A DNA stretch of 64,000 bases from Burhinus oedicnemus. Lineage: Eukaryota > Chordata > Aves > Charadriiformes > Burhinidae. Of this stretch, positions 23,010 through 34,700 are shown one piece after another (the first letter of the stretch is position 1; each line of letters opens with the position of its first letter). Position numbers and translations under genes: made by a program. The notes beneath the pieces were generated by a model. The model saw only the letters and a program-made list of their open reading frames with translations, had not been told where the DNA came from and made no database searches. The stretch covers positions 16,565 through 80,564 of the forward strand of contig VFFE01009081.1 of the NCBI GenBank assembly GCA_008921705.1, written 5' to 3'.

Positions 23010-26000
23010 GGAGTTAGGCGAGAGGCCATCACCAGGCTGTCTCTCCTTTCTGCAACATCCATTCTTTCTTCTGTAGTAGGTGTTGGGTTGTGGTCGGAGG
23101 TGAAGAAGCCCTGGTGGGAGCAGAGCCGGGAGGCTGGGAGGAGATGAGAGGAGCCGGCAGCAGGGAAGCCTGGGTGCCTTTGGTGGCCAAGGACCCAAGT
23201 GGTAGCTCCAGGTCCTGGTGGCAGAGCAAGGGGTGGCAGCAAGGCCAGGAGCTGCGTCTCCAGCTCTTCCCCACCAATCCCTCCCACTGTCTGCTTCTCT
23301 CTTGTGTCACTTTATTCTCAAATATATTTAAAAATCCCAACATTCAAACGCCATATGCTCAGTTTTCAACACCGCATTCCCATCTTCTCTTCATTGCCAT
23401 CCTCAGTGTTTGACCATTGAAGAGTCTTTTGGGCAAAGGCTCTTCATCCCTGGTAGATGCTTTGTGAGATGTTTGTGGTCCTCGTTACTCCTGACAAAAG
23501 GGCAGTGTGAGAGGCTGGAGCTCCACCCGGACAAGAGGGACACGTGGGGATGGTTGCAGAGCAGTGCCCGCAGGGAGGCTGGGGGAGCTGGCAGTGAGAT
23601 GGATGAGGTTGGGGAGGGGAACGCGTCGCCCCAGCGGGAAGGGGCCTCTGGGTACCTGGTGGGCAGCTTCGCTCCATAATTAGCATAAAATCTGCTAAAG
23701 GTGTTGTTTGAGTGCTGTCGAAACCTCTTTGTACCTCGTGTTTAATTTTGCCTCAGGTATGTGATACACTGATCAAGCCGTATGGTGCATGTGTTAGGCG
23801 TTTCCACCTCTAGGCTTACTGAAGCTTTAGCTGTTGTTACAATAAAAATTCTTAAATTTTAAAGCCTGAGTACTAAATTGGTAGCTTTCAGCAGTTCTCT
23901 AATTATGTGAGACATTTTTTGTACTTAACAAATGGTTCTTATTCTTGCCAGCACTTCAGCCCGGTGTTCTAGGACTGTGGGTGTCAGGGAACAGAACATA
24001 TTTCTGTGTCTGTGAATATGATCCCACACGTTGTCTTAAGTGGGAAAATGTTCACAGCCCTTATATGGTGAGGGATTTTTTTTTTTTTCCCCTAAATCCA
24101 TCAGTGCTTTCTCCTGCAGTAATAACGCAGTTTTATCTTCCTGGTGCTTTGTAGGCTGGATATTGATTATGAACCAGAGATATGAAATGGTCGGTCTTTC
24201 TTTTTTGCTGGCAAAAGTATCCTGCGGTGTAACCTCCTCTGTCTTGTAAACCATTCAGAAATTGTTTCTAGAAATGGTTGATGGTTTTCAACAGCTGATC
24301 AATCTCTAGGTGCCAAACTAATAGATAAGTACCTGAGAGCAGCAAGGGTGCTGCTTCTGCCTGGCGTTGTGCATCTCTTCTTCATCTTTGCTGCGAGGTT
24401 ACACGCTCCTCCTCGTGTTCAGCCATTTCGGCAGCAGCGTTGCAGTCTCCTGACCGTGCAGGCAGCCAAGCACTGGAGAAGAAGCTAACGTTTCTGCGTG
24501 TCACGGCACGGTGACATATTGCACAGCGATGTGCCGTGCTTTCCAGCCGTGTGCCAGAAGGTATCTTGCCATACTATGCGGTGAGACTTGTGAAATTCAT
24601 GAGTTACGTGATGTTCTGAATGAACGTCGGTGAGAGGCTGGTTACAAATTCATGAACGTACGAAATAAAGGGTGAAGAGTTCTAAAGAAAGAGCAGAATT
24701 ACCCTCAGGTGGATTTTGTTGAGGAATACTCATTTTTGCATTAGATATTCCTGCCCAGTGGCATAACACCCCAAAATCCTTTTGGTTTGTAACAGGAAGG
24801 CTTTGTAATGCTCATGGTTGTCTCCAGGAGGAGGAGGAGGAGGTGTGAGGCTTCGTCCATGCTGGTTGCTGGGAAAGCCGGAGGTTGAGGCTGGAGAGGA
24901 GGATGGACACGCTGCAGCTGGAGCTGGCAGGAGCCCTGCCGTGGTAGCTCGGTGGTGTGGCATGGTGCCACCTATGTTTAGGGGCTTGTTGCCACACAGA
25001 TGTTTCGGTGCAAAGCCTGTATGGTCACCCAATCTGGAGGACCATCACCCAATACAAAGGGCTCCCAGCTAGCGTGCACAGGAGAGAGGGAAGAGTAGTG
25101 ACATCAGCGTGGGTGCTGTTATCTGTGGGTGTGCAATGTCATCTCGTGAGCTTTCATGACCGCCCTTGTTTTGAAGGGCTATGGGTGTTGGCCCCCTCCT
25201 GCATGAGTGCATGGCAAGAAGGGAAGGAGATGACCTAGTGTGGAGGCATGGAGGAGTGGGGATCTGCAGGGATCCGTGGGGAAAGGAGAGGGTCTGGGAA
25301 GCAGCTGGAGGTGCAGCCTGAACAGAAGGTCCAGGATCCTCTTGGACTTCCTGGGCTGATGGTCGCATCCTGTGTTTCCTTGGTGGTCCTTGGGTACCTT
25401 CTTCCTTTTTTTCATCCATGCTTTGTCCTGTGACAGATTAGAAAGTGTTGCTTCAAAGGCTTGTCTTGCCGAGCGTCCTGCACCTCTGCGTCCTTGTAGG
25501 ATAGCACCGGGCACCTGTGTCATAGGAGGAGGGTCTACCAGATCCTATCTCCGGCTCCATGGGAAGGACGCGTTTTTGTCTGATGCACAGCAGAGGGTTG
25601 TGCCTGGCTCCGGTGGCCGAGGGAGCCGCGCTGTGCCATCTGCGTGGAAGCACGTCGTCCCCTCTGGGGTCTGAGCTTAGCAGAGACGCTACTGTTGATT
25701 CATAGATCCGTTCGTTGCCTCATGAATTAAGAAAATATTGTAATCCTGTGCGAGAGCAGGAAGATGAATCATTATAGTATGGAAATCCAGTTATGATCGA
25801 TACTAATAACATTCCAAGTTTTGATAATTTTCTTGAAAGTTCTACGGCTGAGCAAAACTTACTTGTTTACCCAGATGCCTCTTTTAATTTTTGAGGCAGC
25901 GTTAAACTATCAAAACAAAATGGATCAGAAATGCTGTGAAAGTCCGTATGATTTTTAGTATCTTCTTGATGCGACAGTTAAGTAGAACTGTCTCTTGCTT

Positions 26001-29000
26001 TCTGAAAGGATGAAGCAATGGGAGTTTTGAGGCAAAACCTATATTTGGAACAGTGTTTCTTACCAAATACTTAACAGAATAACAGTTTATGTGAGAAATG
26101 CTAGAACGTAGATACATTGTATTTGTAGCCACATATCGATATGGTCTATGTAACAACCTGGTTTGTGGTTTATAAATGTCACCTAGAACAGAAGATTTGG
26201 CTCAGAACTATCTCCGACAAAGGCAATCCTCATGGACTGTCGCAGACTTGGACCCCGCCAGGGGCTTCTGCCTGATGTGCCTGATGGTCTTCATGAAATT
26301 TGAGGAAAAAACCCCTCACTTAATATGCATGTATTTGTAGGAATTTTTCTTAGTGCCACAAAATATGGTTTTCTTGGTTTGTTGCTCCGTGGTCGCAGAT
26401 GCTGCGGTATTTTTCAAAGTACTGAGGGGGTTTTTCCTAGTAAAGCCACACTTCAGGATTCCTGCAGAAGTATCTGTGAAAGAGGCCACGCTAAAAGAGT
26501 GAACGCAGACGTGCTTGCCTCTGCTGGCACATCAGCTTTCACATCTGTGCGCAGAAGCTCCTCTAAAGTGCGTATTTCTGTGCGTTTTCCAAGGCTAACC
26601 GGTGTCTGTGTCTTCATCCTGCCAGGGAAAGGCACTCTTTTTAATGGGATGTCGTTAACGCTCTGCTGCGGAATGATTATTTCCATTTATAATAGCAACA
26701 ATATGTTAACTTCGACAAGTTAAAAATTAAGATGCTGGAACTGCCAGTCAGAGTGCAAGGGCTGCTGGCATTCTTTAATCATCACTGCTATTTTTGTGGG
26801 GACAGATTTAGCATAAATAGGTGTGATGCAAAGTGTCGTACCAGATCGAGTCCTTGTCCAAGGCATCTCAGTTTTGGAGTGGCGCTCTTTGGATAAAATT
26901 CCTCAAGAAAGTCAGTCTTTATCCATGGGGAAGGGTGGGGGGAAAAAAAACCCAAAGAAACAAAAACTAGGTGTATATTTTGTGACAATCCCCCCCACCC
27001 CATTTTTCTTCAATTTAACTGACTGTGTGTGAAATACACCAAAGAAAATAGTTTCCAATACAGTGAAGTGATGACCCAGCTCCTGAGGTGTATGTTTTGT
27101 GCGGTAACGTAAAGGGCTGCTGAATTTGTGGCACGTTTCAAGCGCATGGAGCTGACTGGGAGTACATGGGTTGTGGCTGGGTTTGGCTCCGGTCCATCGC
27201 TGTCTTGAGAAACGTTGAGGTCTGCATCCCTGATTCAGGATATGGTACTTCAATGGACTCCTAAGGTCTCTCTATTCCCTTATAGAGAGGTGTGTTGGTT
27301 TGTTGTTGGTTTTTTTTTCCACCTTTCAATATTGCATTTTGTGTCTCAGCAGAAAGACTCTTCTGGGGTCTTCTTCGTCCTCCGCTCCGATGGCCCCCAG
27401 CCCCTCTACCCGCTCCGGCACTGCCTTACCCCAGGGAATGAAGTTAGGACAAGAGTAAGGAGGCAGGAGACTGGGGTTTCTCAGGACTTGCATCTCCAAT
27501 ACGCAACTCCTGCAGTTGGGATATCATCCGTTAATTTGGTTAAAGCAGAAAAAAACCTCATCAGTGTTGGCTGTCAGATTAGCCTGAGATTAGATAAATC
27601 TTAATTACTTCTGCTAGATTTGATTCTGGCTAGTCACACTAAACTCATTATAATAAGTTACGAGGTCACTTGAGGAGAAACTGAGAGGTAGGATTAACGT
27701 ACTGTGCTATCAGAAATGATTCTCTGAGACCAGGTTTATTTGGAGCTCTCGTTTTTGCACTGGAGATGATGACGAGCTGCTCCCGATCCATCTTCTCCAT
27801 GCCACTCGGGAGTTGGTAGATATCTGTCATGTTTCCCCCAGCTCATCTCTTTTATAAACTGACCTACTTAGTGACTCTTCACAGAGAAAACTATACATTT
27901 GCCCATCCTTTTCATCCTATTTTGAGCATCTTCTGTATCTAGTATGTCCTTCCGTTTTATTTCAATGAGGGGACCATCTTTTTATAGCTTTAGAATACCT
28001 CTAGGAAACCTTAAAGTAAAAGAAATTGTGTCCTTTCTGAAATACTTTGCATTTTTCTAGTCCGTTGGTCTGAATGCACCGACTTTGGCAGCATGGGGTG
28101 AACAGCATGAAAAACCGTAACCGCTATTAACAGAAATACAGGATTAACAGAAGACAGTGAGTTTGTACTTCTTAATAAATGCCTACCTAAAATGCGATAC
28201 CCTTTAAGAGGAATCTTCATAGTTGACAAGAAAGAAAAAAGAGCGATCACTATCTTTCTAATGAAATGATAAGTCAGAATATTAAATCATCTACAGAAGC
28301 TACCTCAGCTTCTATCCATCCTCTGTCTCCATCTACGGTACAGTACAGAACTTGGCTGATTCTTTCTTTGGGGTTAAGAAAAAACACTTCAGCATTGCGT
28401 ACAAAACCTGTTATCGGTCCTTGTCTTGAACACTCCATTGTGTGTGTGCACATATAAATGCGTATGTGTATATATTTAAAAATATAGATTTGTATTAATA
28501 CCTGCATAAAAATTTGCATTCACACTGATCATAGATCGCTCCGCTCTCACCATAGTAGAGGACTGGGAAACTTTCAGCAAGTAAAACGCAAAGCTGTTAG
28601 GAGTCTTATGACTTTGCAAAACCTTCAGCCCATGGTGGTGCCAGGGCTTCGTTTTTACCTCCTGTGGCTTCGTGGTTCCCTCTGAAGGATGTGTAGCGGA
28701 GTAAGTTGTGTTGGAACAGGAGAAACTGGCAATGGGGTGAGCAGAGCGTGTTTCAGGTGATGTGTGTGTTCAGGAAGAGTCATGATAGTCGCACGGATTT
28801 GGCAGGAGGCAATGAGTGAAGGCAGGGACTCCATGAAGCAGCATGAAAGCAAATGGCACAATAAAGAAATCTCGGGGCCAAATTGTTTTTCCTCAAAGTC
28901 CGAAGAGAATTACCGTTCCTTGTTGTCTTATTGCAGAAAGGAAGGGCGTACTGCTTGTGTGTGGGCTTTCTTGGGGCTGGATGCAGCAGATAGTGCCCTC

Positions 29001-31689
29001 AGACTCCACGTGAAAGGGGGAGGTGGCACCTAAATCCTGCGTGTCCTATTGACCATGTTGAGTCACATTTTCATAGCAGCTTTGTTGCCGTTTCAAGATT
29101 TTTTGATAAGGAGCTTGAATTTATTTTTTTTTCCCCTAAGCCCTTGGTGCACGGAGGCTGCTGTAGGGACCCGTACTGCTCCGGCCGGTCCTGGAGCGCA
29201 GCAGCCGGGTGTCAGCCCCCAGTGGCTCGTGGTCGGGCTCCCATCCCTCATGCCACCGCAGCAGAAACCTGCGGCAGCCCCCAGCTCCAGCAAGACGCAC
29301 TTTGAACAATGTCGTACTCTGTGAACGGTGCTTTTCCTCCTCAGCTGTGCCGTGCTGCCCGGTCCACCCTGAACCGGTGATCAGTGGTGACCACTGCAGG
29401 CTCTCGCTAGGGACAAGGGTGAAGTGACTGTCCTGGAGCAGCCCTCGGCTCTCCTTTGCATGCAGAGTGCGGGGCTGGATGTTCAGAGCAGTGTCTGCAG
29501 AGCAGCACCATCTCCGCAGGGATCTCCCAGCCTGACCGGGATGTGCTGTTGTGTGGAGGTACCAACCTCGTGCCTTAGGGGTGAGCTTCGTGAAGACTGA
29601 AGGGAAAGCTATTCCCTATGGAAGAGCTGCACGGATGGATACTGGCTCTTTGGAAAGTTGCTTAGGGGTGGGCTTTTTTCTTGTTCAAGTTGACCCAGAA
29701 TCAAAATATGAAACCTCAATGTAAAAAAAAAAAAAGAAAATGGATCTTTTCAGGCACACAAGGACTTTTCCAGACCTGCTCTTTGCTTCTTCAGTCTCAT
29801 GAAAAAGCTTGCACATCCGCCACACTTTAGGTCCTGAACTTAATTTTCCCAGTTTATCATTGCTTCCCTGGTAAATATTTTCTTCTTGAGTTAAGACTGG
29901 AGGGGGAAACCCGCAATTCTCCGCCTAGGATAATAGCTTTTGATGGTCTTCTGTCTTGAAATGTCCTCGCCCTTGTAGAAGAAGAGCGCACTGGGGTTTG
30001 GTGTGGGGTGGCCATTCTTTCACCGAGGAGGTTTTTCCCACCCTCCTGAGAATCCAGGTGGATTTGACCAACGCATCAGCCTTTGGAAGAGCACAGCCCA
30101 TCCTGTAGTGGGGAATGCCCTTGGCTTTCGGCAGCCACGTCACCCTGAGTGGCTGGGATGCTCGGCGTGGGGCTGCTCGGTGTCCTGGGGTGAGAACAAA
30201 CGTTTTTGGGCAGGAGAGCAAGGCCTGGCATGGCAGCTCCGTGAGGAGGGTCTGCAGCAGCTGCGTGATACCTGTAGAAACACGGAGAGTCATATGGACA
30301 GTCCTTCTGGTTTCTGAGGCTTTAAATAGTGCTCAGTAAATAAAAGTGTTCTTTGAGCAAGGATGAGAAAACAAAGATGATAATAGCTGTCCAGAAAGTG
30401 TTGTCCCTATGTGCACTGAAACAGCCGTTCTGTGGAAGAATTAGTGTGAGACCCTGTGGCTAAAGGTGATGTCATGAAAACGTGGAGCAAAACTGCTTTA
30501 ATGCCACAGGAACATTAACTCTGTGCCATCGTAAAGCTTGACTTGCCATTCTGGTCCGGTAACACAGGCTTTTCACATATGGAATTGTAGACTCTTAATA
30601 TTACTTTTTCATACATAGCATCTATTGCTATCTTCTAAAAACATATATCGCTGCTCTGTAATGCATTTAATACTTCATGTATTTCATTTTAGTCACGTGG
30701 CCCTTAGTTGTAAATTACCAGTTGAGCGTTAATGGGCAAACCAGATTTGCTGTAAGATCTTTTAATAGTTCTTTTCTACTGTTGTTGTGATTTCATTTCA
30801 CCCAACTCTGCTCCAAGAAAACGCAGAGAAAAACTGAAAACCTTCCCCTCCCAATGGCTTTGAAGACACCCTCTGCGTTATTTCCTGGCCCTTCAGGATT
30901 ACATGTTTATAGCTGAGAGCAGAGATGAGCCAGAACCTTGCGGTGAGACCGGGGTGCAGATGTGGAATGCCCCACCGCGGGTTTGTGGAGCACGTTGCCC
31001 AAGTGAAGTAACAGGCGCTCGCCGAGCAATAGCAGAAGGGACCAACTACCACCCCAGGTATGAGGCTGGGGTGCAAAAGGCTTTTTGGGATGAACTGCAT
31101 AGGAAAGAGGTGACCTGCCCATGGGTTTCGGGAGGAAAAGCAGATGTCTGTTGGCTGCCGTGGTGCGGGTGTCGCAGTGACACACGGCATTTCAATGCTT
31201 GAGCCGGAGAGGAACAGCGCTTGGAAAGTGTACGCTGGAAAAAGCTACTAATGTTAAGGCACTTTCTCTTGTTTTCAGCTGTGAACTGTAATTTACTATG
31301 ATTATTTGTTTCCTAATAAATTGTGTGCCGCGCATCTCAACATCAAAACACATTAAGCTTTTTGCTCTGATGTCTGTTACGCAGGCTAATTTAATCCATC
31401 TTTGCGAAGGAGTTTATGACCAGTGGTGGGAGATTTGACTCAAAGATATCGCACGGCTCGTTCTTTCTATCTGGCTATACCCAGAAGGTCAAATTCTGCT
31501 CCTTTCTATCCTCGTAATTTAATTGAAGAGAGCTCCGTGGGTATAAATGAAAGCAGGCTCAGTGGATACCAGTGCAGGGTGGGAAGGTTCTGCATTTCAA
31601 GTAAGGGTGGCAGCGCGTGAATGAAGTGGCGGCGAGTCTGTTGAGAGAGCCATCCGCCCATGTTTGTCTTACAAAAGCTTCCCAACATT

Positions 31690-31860
31690 TCAGCTGGAGC
31701 GGCTACTGTTTAGCTAATGGAATTAAGATAGGGATTTTAAATTTAAATAGAATTAAAGTACAGAGTAGTGACTACTGACACCATTTAACTGGGAATATAA
31801 CATCAATGCTTATTATTAATTAGCGAGTGAAAAAAGCTGATTAGCAAGCTACATCACGAC
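31690..31860. other. AT-rich block with TAATTA-type sites
   Basis: Holds the 12-bp palindrome TTTAAATTTAAA near 31737-31748 and TTATTATTAATTAGCGAG near 31811-31828, followed by CTGATTAGCAAGC. The look is that of a conserved non-coding element rich in homeodomain sites, but conservation cannot be tested here. Confidence 0.15.
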
Positions 31861-32277
31861 ATTGTTCTGGAGATGAGTGTTTTGTCATTAAAATTACTTT
31901 GAAAGCAAAGATAGTCCAAAGCTAAACGTAATTTAAGGTTGTTCTCCCTCATTTTCTCTCTCTGGTAGTTCTCTGCTCTTTTTGCTCGTCTTTCCAAGTT
32001 GCGATGGGACAAATTCTGCTTGTCATTGTAAGTTGGTGCTAAGTTTGTGTGTGCAAAACGGAGGTTTGTCCTGTGCCAGCCTGGGCATCGGCTGTGCCGG
32101 TGTTCAGCTCTCTGTGGGACGCCGTGGCTGCTGCCGTGCCCAGCGTGCTGCGTCAAACCCTCAGTCCTGGCATCACTTCTGCCTTGCTAGCCAAACCAGA
32201 GCTTTTTTACGTTTTCTTTTCTCCTTTTAGAAGTCGTTCTTGCGTGTTCTGTGTGGATATGCCATCTTGCAGATTTA

Positions 32278-32900
32278 GAATCATAGGATCATTTATGTTG
32301 GAAGAGACATTTAAGATCATCGAGTCCAACTGCCAAGTTACCACTAACTCGTGTCCCTCAGCACCACGTCTGCCCGGCTTTTAAATACCTCCAGGGATGG
32401 CGACTCCACCACTTCCCTGGGCAGCCTGTTCCAGTGCTTGATGATGCTTTCCATGAAGAAATTTCTCCTGATATCCATCCTAAACCTCCCCCGGCGCAAC
32501 CTGAGGCCGTTTCCTCTTGTCCCGTAGCCTGTTACTTGGGTGAAGAGACCGACCCCCCCTTGCTACAGCCTCTTCTCAGGTAGTTGTAGAGAGCGAGAAG
32601 GTCTCCCCTCGGCCTCCTCTTCTCCAGGCTGAACACCCCCAGTTCCCTCAGCCGCTCCTCACAAGACTTGTGCTCCAGACCCCTCACCAGCTTCCTTGCC
32701 CTTCTCTGGACACGCTCCAGCCCCTCAATGTCTGTCTTGGAGTGAGGGGCCCAAAACTGAACACAGGATTTGAGGTGGGGCCTCACCAGTGCCGAGCACA
32801 GGGGGACAATCACTGCCCTAGTCCTGCTGGCCACATTATTGCTGATACAGGCCAGGATGCCATTGGCCTTCTTGGCCCCCTGGGCACACTGCTGGCTCAT
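32278..32900 (-). mobile_element. CR1 LINE, 3' fragment
   Basis: Reverse-oriented CR1. Its 3' end is at 32278 (plus-strand AATCATAGGATCATTTATG) and its 5' truncation is at about 32900 (TGGGCACACTGCTGGCTCAT). The minus-strand frame keeps the C-terminal part of ORF2 open for over 100 codons, with [20 protein letters not shown], the LVRPHL block and [20 protein letters not shown]. It ends at LYNYLRRG before the 3' UTR. It belongs to the second CR1 class in this window (3' UTR with GGTATTTAAAAG and TTGGACTCGATGATCTTAAA when read on the minus strand). The uninterrupted frame suggests a relatively young insertion, but it is 5'-truncated and dead. Confidence 0.94.
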
Positions 32901-34044
32901 ATTTGTTATTTTGCTATTTATTTTACGTATACTGCGTCTCATTATGACTTTGTTATGAGTGTGCAGGGAGGAGAGAGCTGATGGAGACGCATGGGGCTGC
33001 ACCAGTTTAAAACCCCACCTGAGAATGGCTGGTTGGGGAGATGGGCATCGCTGTGGGAGCTGCTGGGAGTGGAGTGGGAGCCCCACGAGGGTCCAGCAGA
33101 CCCCACGCAAGTACCTCAGTGCGAGACGAGGGAGTCAGCGCTCGTACCGTGGTCAAAGCCACCCCTGGTTTTGCCTGTGTCGTGCCTGCTCTGGTCCGGC
33201 AGCGTTTGAGGAGTCGTTTTGGTTGGTTTAACACCCACCCTACAAAAATATCCTGTGTCAGTATCTGTGTCGCGTTCTTCTCGGGGAAGAAAATAGAGCT
33301 GAAGGGTGCCGTGCTGCATCCTCACAGCTTCTCCTACACACGGGAACGGCAGCCAAGCAGGGACGGAATGAGACAGTAACCTTGGTGGTTACACGGTAAA
33401 ATAATTTATAAACACCAATCCAAGAAAAGCATGCCAAGAAATGAATCCAGGTCTTTCGCAATACCGATAGTTATTTTGTAATTGATTTTCTGGAGCAAAA
33501 TTTTTAATTTTATGATGTTTCAGTGTCCTGTGTATCTGTGATGTATTTGTCAACAAGATGAGCAAAAGCCATATTTATTTGTAATGGTTGTAAGAATCCT
33601 GTAACAAGGTATATTTAATGAAGTGTAAAGGATAGAAAGCCAACTTCAGCTGTGGTTTATATTGCACAACGTTTATGGAATTATATAGGGGGCTCAGTTA
33701 AGTTGCTTAACTGTCTTCTGCAGACCCTGTATTGTAAGGGCATATTATTGAATATGTTTATTTTTATATTTTGTACTGAAGGTTGCTGGATTCATTGCAT
33801 CTAGGAACTGTTGTCTCTCTCCTTTCCCTTTCCCTTTCACTAGCGTAAATCCAATTATTTCTTTGGAGTTACCAGCTAATTGCAGCTCTGTAACTCACGG
33901 CAAAGGGGGTGTGTGGGAACCCATCGTGTGCAGGCAACCCGTGAGTTGCACAGAAAGTGGAGCAGAATTCTCTGCTTTCACATGTATTAACCTGTTGAGG
34001 ACTCAGGTCTTAGGAGCCGACCTCGGGGTGAGAGTCCAAGGGTA
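32901..34044. other. Non-coding DNA between two CR1 copies
   Basis: No gene recognised. Positions 33480-33800 are AT-rich and free of recognisable repeats, and include an inverted repeat CATATT-ATTG-AATATG near 33740-33755. The stretch resembles 3' UTR or conserved non-coding DNA in texture, but there is no coding sequence before it. Confidence 0.4.
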
Positions 34045-34500
34045 TTGGAGCGTGTCCAGAGAAGGTCAATGGAGCTGGGGAGGGGTCTGGAGCACAAGTC
34101 TTGTGAGGAGCGGCTGAGGGAACTGGGGTTGTTCAGCCTGGAGAAGAGGAGGCTGAGGGGAGACCTTCTCGCTCTCTACAACTGCCTGAGAGGAGGGTGT
34201 AGAGAAGTGAGGGTCAGTCTCTTCTCCCAATTAACAAGCGATAGGACAAGAGGAAATGGCCTCAAGTTGTGCCAGGGGACGTTTAGGTTGGATATTAGGA
34301 GAAATTTCTTCATGGAAGGGGTCATCAAGCATTGGAACAGGCTGCCCAGGGCGGTGGTGGAGTCGCCATCCCTGGAGGTATTTAAAAGCCAGGCAGACGT
34401 GGTGCTGAGGGACACGGGTTAGTGGTGGGTTTGGCAGTGTTGGGTTGATGGTTGGACTTGATGATCTTAAAGGTGTTTTCCAACCTCGATGATTCTATGA
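34045..34500 (+). mobile_element. CR1 LINE, 3' fragment
   Basis: Starts at TTGGAGCGTGTCCAGAGAAG and reads through [24 protein letters not shown] ORF2 C-terminus and the [20 protein letters not shown] block. The 3' UTR then ends TTGATGGTTGGACTTGATGA and GATGATTCTATGA at 34500. The open frame from 34045 to 34422 is CR1, not a host gene. Same class as the copies at 32278, 41157, 47626 and 49876. Confidence 0.94.
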
Positions 34501-34504
34501 TTAG

Positions 34505-34700
34505 TCAGAGGTTCAGCTCTGGGAAGCACCAGAAAAGGACCTGCAGATCCAGATGTTTTATAGCCCGTCTTTTATTAGCTTGAGCAAACTTGGTGTCTCA
34601 CGTATGGTGACAAGACAGGAACACAAATCTCTCCGAAGAGCAGGCTATTATGCAGGCACACGAATGACCCAGCAGTACAGGGCAGACAAGGGGCCCGTGT
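34505..34700 (-). mobile_element. Possible LTR fragment, minus strand
   Basis: Immediately after the CR1 tail the sequence, read on the minus strand, has an AATAAAAG polyadenylation-type signal at about 34569-34577. It is followed by a compact region ending in TCAGAGG-type sequence near the CR1 junction. This arrangement resembles the R-U5 end of an avian endogenous retrovirus LTR. No target duplication or partner LTR was found. A unique sequence with a chance signal is the main alternative. Confidence 0.28.

Larger units (their letters stand above)
19451..32277. other. Long non-coding stretch, probable intron 1
   Basis: No exon, RNA gene or recognised transposon was found over about 12.8 kb, unusually CR1-poor for this window. 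The sequence becomes more AT-rich to the right. It contains a 35-T run at 21643-21677, several short regulatory-type motifs listed separately, and a few GC-rich patches (20830-21000, 21120-21250) that create spurious open frames. If the exon model is right, all of this is first intron. Confidence 0.5.

Noticed and set aside
34045..34422. 126-codon plus-strand open frame
   Set aside because: It is the CR1 ORF2 C-terminus and 3' UTR, not a host gene.
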